From assembly GCA_030950825.1 (NCBI GenBank), contig JAUZQT010000077.1, forward strand, positions 1-6,217: DNA of 6,217 bases, read 5' to 3'. A program made the position numbers and the translations under genes. Each line of letters opens with the position of its first letter. The first letter of the stretch is position 1. Under the pieces are notes generated by a model. That model did not search any database. It was not told where the DNA came from and worked only from the letters and a program-made list of their open reading frames with translations. The DNA comes from Mariprofundaceae bacterium (GTDB lineage Bacteria > Pseudomonadota > Zetaproteobacteria > Mariprofundales > Mariprofundaceae). Of the stretch, positions 1 through 6,215 are shown piece after piece.

Positions 1-330
1 AAATAAGGACTCGATACTATGTACGGATGGTGCGAGAGCCTATATATCTATTGCAAAAAATGCAGATGTTACTCATCGCCCTATTAATGTTGCCGCTGGA
101 AAGCGGGTTGTTGCAGGTGTTTATCATATCCAGAACGTCAATGCCTACGATAGTCGGCTAAAACAGTGGATGATTAGATTTCATGGTGTTGCAACTCATT
201 ACCTTGAACACTACCTAGGGTGGCATCGAATGATCGATCACTACGGCCAGAGTATCTCCCCAAGTTGCTGCTTGCTTGCCTCGCTTGGCAGAGAAAGACG
301 TTTTCAACAGTATTTTGCGACATAGCCTAT
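1..330 (+). mobile_element. Right part of an IS1595-family insertion sequence (right end not precisely located)
   Basis: The transposase fragment marks an insertion sequence whose left part lies outside the window. The right terminal repeat cannot be proven because the left copy is not visible. The sequence GACATAGCC directly over and after the transposase stop (319-327) is a plausible start of the right terminal repeat, because elements of this group often end very close to their stop codon. That placement is inference. No target-site duplication can be tested here. Confidence 0.5.
2..325 (+). CDS. IS1595-family (ISXO2-like) transposase, C-terminal part
   Basis: This is the last 107 codons of a transposase that starts before the window; the frame is open from base 2 to the TAG at 323-325. 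The translation contains ILCTDGARAYISIAKN, then YHIQNVNAYDSRLKQWM and RFHGVATHYLEHYLGWHRM. These are the hallmark blocks of the ISXO2-like DDE domain used by IS1595-family elements. The D of CTDGA should be the second catalytic acid, and the HIQNVNAY block should contain the third catalytic position (residue N in some subgroups). The C-terminal RRFQQYFAT just before the stop also looks like the usual end of these proteins. The enzyme would cut and join DNA at the element's terminal repeats. Nothing within the visible part is frameshifted, so the gene may be intact outside the window. Family assignment is by motif recognition and is fairly secure; the exact subgroup is not. Confidence 0.85.
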   Translation, partial: NKDSILCTDGARAYISIAKNADVTHRPINVAAGKRVVAGVYHIQNVNAYDSRLKQWMIRFHGVATHYLEHYLGWHRMIDHYGQSISPSCCLLASLGRERRFQQYFAT

Positions 331-506
331 ATTTAGCATATTTTCGACGAAGTTGGGTTAAGCACCTGTTCTTATTTTAGGAGTCCAGTATACCTTGGGG
401 AAAGGTCTGAGGACTGTTAATCAGCATCTAATATTGACCCTCCAAAGCTGTTGAATTTGAGGTTCTATTTTTAAATATACAGCGATCGCCTCCCATGTTG
501 AACATG

Positions 507-534
507 AAAAAAGGCTCCGCAATGCGGAGCCTTT
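507..534 (-). terminator. Rho-independent terminator of the efflux operon
   Basis: An 11-bp perfect stem, AAAGGCTCCGC (510-520) pairing with GCGGAGCCTTT (524-534), encloses an AAT triloop. The run of six A at 507-512 reads as six U after the stem on the minus strand, which is the classic intrinsic terminator layout. On the plus strand the stem is followed by CTTTGAAAAG, a poor U-tract, so it should act mainly on the leftward transcript. It lies about 125 bases beyond the RND stop codon and would end the TolC-RND mRNA. Confidence 0.85.
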
Positions 535-541
535 GAAAAGA

Positions 542-586
542 TTGTCTGATGTCTAAGGGAGGGGGGAGGAGGGCGACATCAGACAA
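542..586 (-). repeat. 12-bp perfect inverted repeat with homopurine/homopyrimidine-rich loop
   Basis: TTGTCTGATGTC (542-553) is the exact reverse complement of GACATCAGACAA (575-586). The 21-base loop (554-574) is almost entirely purine on the plus strand, including G runs at 557-559, 561-566 and 571-573, and so C-rich on the minus strand. In the leftward operon transcript it would form a stable stem-loop in the 3' UTR just before the terminator, displaying repeated CCUCC/CUCCC in the loop. It could protect the 3' end, bind a protein or serve as part of a small RNA. It could also be the relic of a small mobile element. The structure is seen directly; the function is unknown. Confidence 0.75.
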
Positions 587-659
587 GGCGAAGACTACAG
601 TCCTTATGTGACGGCTCTATGAATTTCAAATTAAAGTATCTTTATGTGGATAGTTACGA

Positions 660-3600
660 TTAATTTTTCCCGCGACCCTTATTGATGCTTGTGTGAAAAA
701 GTTGTTTGATGTCCATACCAATGCCCAATGCAGCTGGGATGGAGAATAAGGTGATGAATGTGGAAAAGAGCAATCCCCATGATAATGCCAATGCCATCGG
801 AGCAACAAAGGGATCAAAGCCACCCCAGCCATAAGCGGTTGGCAAAAGGCCAACGACCGTTGTGATTGTTGTTAAAAGAACGGCCCTTAAACGGCGTTTG
901 CCACTTTCAATAATCGCATCCCGCCAAGGCATGCCTTCTTCCAGCTCACGCTGAATAAAGACAGCCAGCACCAAAGATGCATTGACAACAACACCCGTGA
1001 GCGCAACAAAACCCATCATGGCCATAAAAGAAATAGGCTGACCATGCACAAAAAATCCGATGACAATGCCGATTGCACCAAAGGGAATGGCCAGCATGAC
1101 CAAAAATGGATAGCTGATACGGTTGAATTGGATGGCAAGCACAATAAAAATACCAACCAGTGCAAACAAGAAGCTGTGAATAAGTCCCTGTACGGATTCT
1201 TGGCTGCGTTCCTGCTCACCTCCCAAATGGTAGTGAATACGCTTGGCATCATCGCCCAGCCATTTTGATTGATGCTGCATAATTTGTGCATTGAGTTCTT
1301 TGGAGGTGATAATTTTACGATCCACTTCAGCTGAAACATTAATAATATGACTGCCGTCTTTGTGTCTTATACTGCTACTGCCAGCCATTTCTTCAATATG
1401 CGCGACATGAAACAGTGGAATCAAGCCATTGCGTTGATTGGGTATTTCTAATTGCATCAAGGTATTGATGTCGCGCTGTGCAGCCTCGGGATAACGAATG
1501 GTAATATCTGTTTCTTCCTTACCCCGCTTGAGGGTTGAAACACGAATGCCATCAAAGGCTGCTTTGATATGTAGTGCCGCAGTTTTCAAATCAATGCCAG
1601 CATAGGCTGCTTTACTGCGATCTAGAACAATGTGCAGCTCTTGTTGCCCTGGCTGCAAGTCACTTTCAATAGCTGTAGCACCAGGAATGGTGTGTAATAG
1701 CTTTTCTAGGCGCCTTGCGACGCGCTCTTTTGTTGCAGTATCTGAGCCACTTATTTCAACTTGCAGGGCACGACCGACAGGCGGGCCTGATGATTGCATG
1801 GCAAAGCTTATATCCACGTTTGGAAACTGTTCAGGGATGGTTTTTTTTATGTCATCCATCACGTCATAAGCCGATATTTGGCGTTCTGTAAATGGTGTGA
1901 GAATAACACGGACAAAGCCAAATCGATCACCGACCTGCTTGAGTGCTTCACGTTGATCGGCACTGTTTTCACCAGCTACAAGCGTCGTGGTTTCCAATAT
2001 ATTGCTATCAATTTGAGAGCGTACCGCTTTATCTAATTGAACAAGTTGTTCAAAGGTACTTTCCAAAGTCGTGCCGATCGGAGCATTAATCCGGAGATAA
2101 AATTCGCTTTCCGCACCTGATGGGAACAATTGAAATTTCATTTGCCCAGCCAGTAAGGCAACAGCTCCCAATACCAAGATGGTCAGTAAAATCGTCAAAT
2201 AGCGTAATTTAATAGCGACTTTGAGTACTTTTGAATAAATATGGTTGACCCAGTTGAAAATAACCCGCTCTCTGGGATGTACATCTGCACGAGCGATGTC
2301 ACGGATATGATTGGGTAAAATAAACAAGGCTTCAATCAAAGAAAAGCCTAGCAAAACAATCACTACAACGGGTATCGAATAAATAAATTTGCCAATAATT
2401 CCATCCATATACATCAATGGAAGAAATGCAATAATGGTAGTAAGTACCGTGGCTGTGACAGGCCCAGCAAGCTCCGCAGTGCCTGTGATAGCAGCTTGCT
2501 CTGGCGAAAGTCCGCGCTCCATATGCCATGTGGCATTTTCTCCGATAATGATGGCATCATCAACCATCAGTCCCAATACCATAATGAAACCGAACATAGT
2601 CAAAAGGTTTAATGTGACACCTGAAAAATAGAGTAGTGCCAAACCAGAGAAAAAGATGATGGGCAAGCCCCAAGCTGTGGTCAAGGCCACAGCAGGGCGT
2701 AGAAAAAGGAGTAGTGTCAGCATAACCAAAGCCAAGCCAATGGCACCATTGCTGGTTAGTACGCCCAAGCGAAGTCGAGTTACAATGGATAGGTCATGGT
2801 AGGTGCGTACTTCCATATGGTACTTTTCAGGAATGGTATCCAAATAGCTTCGAACACGATCCACCAGCGTGATAATATCCTCATTGCCTTTTTTCATCAC
2901 AATCATATTCACAGCAGGCTCACCTTGAGCTGCGACAATGCGGCGTGGTCGTTCCAGCGCCATTTCAATATCAGCCACATCTTTTAAATACAGGCTTTGC
3001 CCACGATCATTAGCACGCAACACCAAGTTTCCAGCATCTTCAGCAGAGGTAAGCTCCCCAGTAATCCGAATAATACGCTGCCCTTCCGAACCCTTCAGTC
3101 GTCCACCTGGCGCATTGATATTCCAGCCTTGAATAAGGCGTACGACATCATTGATGGCAATGCGGTTTTGACGCATGCGTTTGGGATCCAGTGTGATGCG
3201 AATCTCTTCTTTCAAATCGCCTTGCACAAACACATGGGACACGCCTTTAAGACTCAGCACCTCATCTTTGATTTCAGTACTGATATGTTTGAGTTCGAGG
3301 GGGGGGATGTCACCAAAAATTGTAAAGCTTAAAACGGGTGCTTGTTCGGATTTAATTTCAGAGATCACGGGATCCGATGGAAGATCTGCAGGCAGTGCAG
3401 CACGGTTAATTGCCTGTTGAATATCAGATACCAAGCGTGAGCGGTCTTCATAATCTGGATCCACTCGAATGGTGATTTGCATGGTTCCCGCATAGGCAGT
3501 GGCATAAATAGTGTCAATACCATCAATACCCTTTAACTCACGTTCAATGGGGGTGAGTAAAAGGTTTTCCACCTCACGTGGCGAGGTGCCAGGGTATGCA

Positions 3601-3749
3601 GCAGAGACCACAACAATATCAAAATTCACACTGGGGAATGCCTCGCGTTGAATATTGTAGGCCGCAAAAACACCCGCAAACAGGAGCATCAGTGAAAGCA
3701 GGTTGACAACGAGGCCGCGCTGAACAAAAAAAGTAATAAGTGGCCTCAT
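660..3749 (-). CDS. RND-family efflux permease (AcrB-type, COG0841)
   Basis: A 1029-residue inner-membrane pump, the usual length for the AcrB/MexB-type RND family, which exports drugs or other amphiphiles using the proton gradient. The fold is readable. TM1 spans about 10-30, then comes a large periplasmic loop with the family pattern AYPGTSPREVE near 51-61. TM2-TM6 lie at about 336-478, TM7 at about 517-537, a second periplasmic loop follows, and TM8-TM12 lie at about 858-1010. TM4 carries GLMVDDAIIIGEN with the paired proton-relay aspartates D397/D398. The sequence is of the hydrophobe/amphiphile type rather than an obvious heavy-metal type. TM10 reads GVVVNASLVLAVF (919-931): the lysine of AcrB TM10 is valine here, and the acidic residues I recall in related VVN-type pumps are also absent. 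The ATG overlaps the stop of the upstream TolC gene by four bases (ATGA), and no strong Shine-Dalgarno is visible, which suggests translational coupling. No adaptor gene is adjacent. Substrate cannot be predicted. Confidence 0.93.
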   Translation of the reverse strand: MRPLITFFVQRGLVVNLLSLMLLFAGVFAAYNIQREAFPSVNFDIVVVSAAYPGTSPREVENLLLTPIERELKGIDGIDTIYATAYAGTMQITIRVDPDYEDRSRLVSDIQQAINRAALPADLPSDPVISEIKSEQAPVLSFTIFGDIPPLELKHISTEIKDEVLSLKGVSHVFVQGDLKEEIRITLDPKRMRQNRIAINDVVRLIQGWNINAPGGRLKGSEGQRIIRITGELTSAEDAGNLVLRANDRGQSLYLKDVADIEMALERPRRIVAAQGEPAVNMIVMKKGNEDIITLVDRVRSYLDTIPEKYHMEVRTYHDLSIVTRLRLGVLTSNGAIGLALVMLTLLLFLRPAVALTTAWGLPIIFFSGLALLYFSGVTLNLLTMFGFIMVLGLMVDDAIIIGENATWHMERGLSPEQAAITGTAELAGPVTATVLTTIIAFLPLMYMDGIIGKFIYSIPVVVIVLLGFSLIEALFILPNHIRDIARADVHPRERVIFNWVNHIYSKVLKVAIKLRYLTILLTILVLGAVALLAGQMKFQLFPSGAESEFYLRINAPIGTTLESTFEQLVQLDKAVRSQIDSNILETTTLVAGENSADQREALKQVGDRFGFVRVILTPFTERQISAYDVMDDIKKTIPEQFPNVDISFAMQSSGPPVGRALQVEISGSDTATKERVARRLEKLLHTIPGATAIESDLQPGQQELHIVLDRSKAAYAGIDLKTAALHIKAAFDGIRVSTLKRGKEETDITIRYPEAAQRDINTLMQLEIPNQRNGLIPLFHVAHIEEMAGSSSIRHKDGSHIINVSAEVDRKIITSKELNAQIMQHQSKWLGDDAKRIHYHLGGEQERSQESVQGLIHSFLFALVGIFIVLAIQFNRISYPFLVMLAIPFGAIGIVIGFFVHGQPISFMAMMGFVALTGVVVNASLVLAVFIQRELEEGMPWRDAIIESGKRRLRAVLLTTITTVVGLLPTAYGWGGFDPFVAPMALALSWGLLFSTFITLFSIPAALGIGMDIKQLFHTSINKGRGKN

Positions 3750-5212
3750 GGATTCATATCCAAGCTGTGTAAAAGGTTGCCTGTGGCAAGGGCAATTTTC
3801 TTTTCAGCCAATTGAATTTGAATATCTTGCAATGCTGCTTGCAGCTCAGCATTTCGTAAATCGCCTTCAAATTGAATGAGTGTGGCTGTATCCGAACGCC
3901 CATCTTGATAACGCGCCATTTCGGCGTTGAATTTTAGTTGCTCAGCTTGTTGCCGCAACAGGGTTGTTTTTTTCATGATTGTACCATTTTGATAAAGTGT
4001 AAGCGCTGTGCTTAACTCGGTCTCAATATCTTCAAGGGCTTGTTGACGTTGTAAACGAATGCGTTCTCGGCTTAGCTCTGCCTGTAATATGGCAGCTTTA
4101 CTGCTTTGTTTGTTTAGCGTGTCTTTAAATTCAAAACCAATAGAAATGAAACGATCATTCAGTGTAAAGCCTTGCCCCAGTGCGCGTCCGTATGAGGCGG
4201 ATAAAGCACGACTACCGACTTGGCTAATAAGGTCAATCTGCATATCATGTTGGTCGTGGGCAATAGTTAATATACTATCATTGGCGGCTTGCTGCGCTGC
4301 CAACATGTGAAATACAGGGCGTTGTTGCAAGGCTTTCTCTAGCCATGTGGGCATGGCACTGATCTCAAAGCTGCCTATTGAATTTTCAATATGGGCTTGG
4401 ATCGTGCGACCTGCTTCACGCAACATCAGGCGATTTAAAGTCGTGATACTGCGGCGAAGTGTTGCGTTGGCATTACTATACTCTACATTCCTGGCCGCAA
4501 GCAGCGCCTCTGTCTGGCGTTGATCACTTGTTTCAATAAGCCCAAATTCCTGGCGCTTTTTCTGATAAATAAGCAGTTTTTTTGCACGCATCACGGCATC
4601 TTGTGCAAGCCTCTTGGCTATAATATTGGATGCAATTTGATAATAAAGACTGATAGCCTGTGCTGCTAACAGCTCTCGTTGAATAGCAGTGTTCCAGTGG
4701 GCAGCGACCTCATTGTATTCATTGTTACTTATTTGTTCATTAAAATTTGGATTTCCATGACCACGTAGTAATGGATAGCGATAAATAAGGTCAATTTGAT
4801 GTTCATAGGTTGGATTAATCGTTGCCTGAAAAACGACAGGCACGCTGGCCGGATAACTGACTTTTGAGCGGCTGTAGGCAAAGCTTGCGCTTACGGTGGA
4901 ACCGTCGGGCAGCAGCTTTGTAATATTACCTGCTAGGGTTCGGCTGCTACTCCCTGATGGCGCAAAAGGGTTGGTTGTTGGCGTTGTTTGATCTGAAAGG
5001 CCGCCTGTTAAAGAAACTCTTGGATCCAGTAAGCCTTGAATGTTTTGCTGTTCAATTTTCAAACTCTGCTCTTGGATGCGCGCTAGTGCCAAAGCGGGGT
5101 GTTTACTCAAAACAATATGCAGCACATCGGATAAAGAAACGGGCTCCGCCACGGCATATGATGGAACTATACATAAACTAAAGCAGACCCATAGGGTATG
5201 AACGTTTGGCAT
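3746..5212 (-). CDS. TolC-family outer-membrane efflux protein
   Basis: An outer-membrane factor of 488 residues, typical for the family, that would form the trimeric beta-barrel and periplasmic alpha-helical exit duct of an efflux pump. I start it at the ATG at 5212 because GAGG (5222-5219) sits six bases upstream. An in-frame TTG at 5224 would add four residues (total 492), but it lies within that Shine-Dalgarno and has none of its own. It would, however, supply an arginine to an otherwise uncharged signal-peptide n-region. The signal peptide ends in AVA before EP (cleavage after about residue 22). There is no lipobox, so it is unlikely to be a lipoprotein. RYPLLRGHG (about 145-153) matches a motif common in these proteins. 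Two helical halves follow, at about 160-275 and 370-480, the second with the characteristic RYQDGRSDTATLIQFE block. It is the first gene of the leftward operon and overlaps the RND gene by four bases, so the two products very probably work together. Confidence 0.9.
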   Translation of the reverse strand: MPNVHTLWVCFSLCIVPSYAVAEPVSLSDVLHIVLSKHPALALARIQEQSLKIEQQNIQGLLDPRVSLTGGLSDQTTPTTNPFAPSGSSSRTLAGNITKLLPDGSTVSASFAYSRSKVSYPASVPVVFQATINPTYEHQIDLIYRYPLLRGHGNPNFNEQISNNEYNEVAAHWNTAIQRELLAAQAISLYYQIASNIIAKRLAQDAVMRAKKLLIYQKKRQEFGLIETSDQRQTEALLAARNVEYSNANATLRRSITTLNRLMLREAGRTIQAHIENSIGSFEISAMPTWLEKALQQRPVFHMLAAQQAANDSILTIAHDQHDMQIDLISQVGSRALSASYGRALGQGFTLNDRFISIGFEFKDTLNKQSSKAAILQAELSRERIRLQRQQALEDIETELSTALTLYQNGTIMKKTTLLRQQAEQLKFNAEMARYQDGRSDTATLIQFEGDLRNAELQAALQDIQIQLAEKKIALATGNLLHSLDMNP

Positions 5213-5218
5213 GAATAA

Positions 5219-5222
5219 CCTC
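5219..5222 (-). promoter_or_regulatory. Ribosome binding site deciding the TolC-family gene start
   Basis: On the minus strand GAGG lies six bases before the ATG at 5212. It overlaps the alternative TTG start at 5224, so using TTG would leave no Shine-Dalgarno in front of it. This favours the ATG. Confidence 0.65.
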
Positions 5223-5257
5223 AATAAAAGTTTAACGCAGACCAGCGAAAGTATGGA

Positions 5258-5285
5258 AGCTTAAAATTAAAGTTAACAGTGTCAA
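5258..5285 (-). promoter_or_regulatory. Putative sigma-70 promoter of the efflux operon
   Basis: On the minus strand a perfect -35 hexamer TTGACA (5285-5280) is followed after 16 bases by TAAGCT (5263-5258). That -10 is weak, keeping only the first two and last consensus positions. Transcription would begin near 5251, leaving about 40 bases of leader before the ATG at 5212. The consensus -35 with a poor -10 would suit a promoter under regulation. This is a sequence match only. Confidence 0.45.
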
Positions 5286-5301
5286 TGATTGATAATATAA
5301 A
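5273..5301 (+). promoter_or_regulatory. Putative sigma-70 promoter of the marR-type gene
   Basis: TTAACA (5273-5278) and TATAAA (5296-5301) are separated by 17 bases, each one mismatch from consensus. Transcription would start near 5308, only about 16 bases before the ATG at 5324. Its -35 lies next to the -35 of the divergent efflux promoter, so one bound repressor could shut both. Confidence 0.55.
5282..5292. promoter_or_regulatory. Candidate MarR operator palindrome
   Basis: TCAATGATTGA is a perfect palindrome (five-base arms, one central base). It overlaps the -35 of the efflux promoter and lies in the spacer of the regulator promoter, the position expected for a dimeric MarR-type protein that represses both directions. 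A wider, looser pairing of CAATG (5283-5287) with CATTG (5303-5307) also exists. Binding is inferred from position and symmetry only. Confidence 0.45.
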
Positions 5302-5323
5302 CCATTGCCATTAGACTTGCGCT

Positions 5324-5803
5324 ATGGATAAAGAATCGCACACACCTTTGGATCGCGGACTGGGCATTATGATGCCCCTAATTGCTTGTATGACGAGTAA
5401 AGTTCGTTATCAAGTAAGCTGCATTTGTGAAGAGGAGGATTATCCATTGACCCCAGAAGAGGCGGATACCTTAATGGTGATCCATCACCTTGAGGGGCTG
5501 CCACAATCTCAATTGGCAACTGTTTTGGGTAAGGACAAGGCTTCTGTTACAAGGCTAATGAATGCTCTTGTGAAGAGTGGCCTGGTTGGCCGGATGCAGG
5601 ATATTAATGATCGGCGTATTGTGCGGGCATGTATTACAGCAGAAGGGAAAAAAGCCTTTACGCATATTTTCCCCAAGCTTATAGCCTTGAGTGGACATGT
5701 GCTTGAAGGCTTGTCTTCAGAAGAGTTTGATACCGCTAGGCGTGTGCTCACGCATATGATGGATAATTTATCTACCTTGGAAGTAAAATCAGGTAAAAAC
5801 TGA
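5324..5803 (+). CDS. MarR-family transcriptional regulator
   Basis: A 159-residue winged-helix DNA-binding protein of typical MarR length, expected to act as a cytoplasmic dimer. The core runs from LTPEEADTLMVIHHL (about 42-56) through QSQLATVLGKDKASVTRLMNALVKSGL (61-87, helix-turn-helix with recognition helix about 72-86). The wing follows with the family's conserved D-x-R pattern as NDRR (95-98), then ITAEGKK. Flanking N- and C-terminal helices would form the dimer interface. It is transcribed divergently from the TolC-RND operon across a 111-bp gap, the usual arrangement for a local repressor of efflux genes. Cysteines occur at residues 22, 33, 35 and 103, so redox or metal sensing is possible but unproven. 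No Shine-Dalgarno is visible before the ATG. Methionines 16 and 17 are later alternatives, but starting there would remove the first part of helix 1. Repression of its own promoter and of the efflux promoter is inferred from context. Confidence 0.9.
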   Translation: MDKESHTPLDRGLGIMMPLIACMTSKVRYQVSCICEEEDYPLTPEEADTLMVIHHLEGLPQSQLATVLGKDKASVTRLMNALVKSGLVGRMQDINDRRIVRACITAEGKKAFTHIFPKLIALSGHVLEGLSSEEFDTARRVLTHMMDNLSTLEVKSGKN

Positions 5804-6104
5804 GCTACTTCCCTCGCAGATTCCCCTTGGGAATGGTGATTAAATAACTTGTGCGCTTCATTTTTATTTTTTATTTATGATGCCTTAGCATCGCCGCATT
5901 TGTATGGATTCCCTACATAAAGTTTCTTAAAAAAACTATGTTGACAGATTGAGGTTCACTATACGGCTGACTATTGAATGCGCATGGTCACAAATTCAAC
6001 ACATTGAGATAACAAAGTTGCTGGCACGACGCACGCTTGTAGCTAACATCTAACCTGAATAATTCACAGTGCGGCCGGAGTGTAATCCGTCCCCCGCGCC
6101 ATAA
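5804..6104. other. Gene-free interval downstream of the MarR-type gene
   Basis: No convincing coding frame is visible on either strand. It contains a short hairpin after the regulator stop, a T-rich tract (5861-5876), a small GATGC/GCATC hairpin (5879-5892) and a GC-rich patch at about 6069-6100 that contrasts with its surroundings. None of these can be assigned a function. Confidence 0.5.
5820..5876 (+). terminator. Weak candidate terminator after the MarR-type gene
   Basis: ATTCCC (5820-5825) pairs with GGGAAT (5829-5834) around a CTT loop, 17 bases after the stop codon. There is no immediate U-tract; the T-rich run starts only at 5861. It may contribute to 3' end formation but is not a good intrinsic terminator. 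Confidence 0.25.
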
Positions 6105-6215
6105 TCAGGCGATTTTACGCTCATCCATAAGATCATTATTTTCTTTATGGTCTGGGTACAACCGATGATGTTCCTTTTTGATTCGATAACGTGTGAATTC
6201 ATCCCATGTGTCACT
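6105..6215 (-). CDS. Possible C-terminal tail of an unidentified leftward gene
   Basis: A minus-strand frame is open from the window edge to a TGA at 6107-6105, giving 36 residues. It begins SDTWDEFTRYRIKKEHHRLY and ends MDERKIA. The highly charged, aromatic-containing composition looks like real protein rather than noise, but the stretch is too short to assign to a family. A second minus-strand frame is also open across the same bases, with a less protein-like composition. Any start codon would lie beyond the window. Function unknown. Confidence 0.35.
   Translation of the reverse strand, partial: SDTWDEFTRYRIKKEHHRLYPDHKENNDLMDERKIA

Larger units (their letters stand above)
326..659. other. 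Gene-free interval between the transposase and the RND gene
   Basis: I see no credible coding frame on either strand. From 326 to about 490 the sequence is unremarkable and AT-leaning. From 507 to 586 it contains two strong hairpins described separately, both best explained as part of the 3' untranslated region of the leftward efflux operon. Bases 587-659 separate the RND stop codon from the first hairpin and show no coding signal. Confidence 0.6.

Noticed and set aside
482..489. GCGATCGC, the octamer core of the cyanobacterial HIP1 repeat.
   Set aside because: Only a single copy was noticed and an octamer can occur by chance; nothing else suggests a cyanobacterium.
494..506. Small palindrome CATGTTGAACATG just past the terminator.
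   Set aside because: Six-base arms with a single-base centre are too short for a stable RNA hairpin, and no second copy or promoter nearby supports an operator role.
626..853. Short minus-strand frame overlapping the 3' end of the RND gene.
   Set aside because: It overlaps the conserved TM11-TM12 coding region in another frame and has no recognisable protein features.
1044..3420. Several plus-strand open frames of 60-110 codons lying inside the RND gene.
   Set aside because: They are antisense to a clearly conserved coding sequence, show no family motifs and are explained by its codon pattern.
5879..5892. GATGC/GCATC hairpin considered as a minus-strand terminator for the gene at the right edge.
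   Set aside because: On the minus strand it is followed by an A-rich rather than U-rich tail, and the stem is only five base pairs.
6008..6060. Resemblance to an integron attC site (ATAACAAAGTTG, then GACGCACGC, then ATCTAAC).
   Set aside because: ATCTAAC fits one core consensus (RYYYAAC), but no partner core (GTTRRRY) lies at a suitable distance and the paired inner arms are missing.
6070..6101. GC-rich stretch ending in CGCGCCA that looks like the 3' end of a tRNA.
   Set aside because: The loop lacks the TTCRA pattern, and no matching acceptor strand, D arm or anticodon arm is present upstream.
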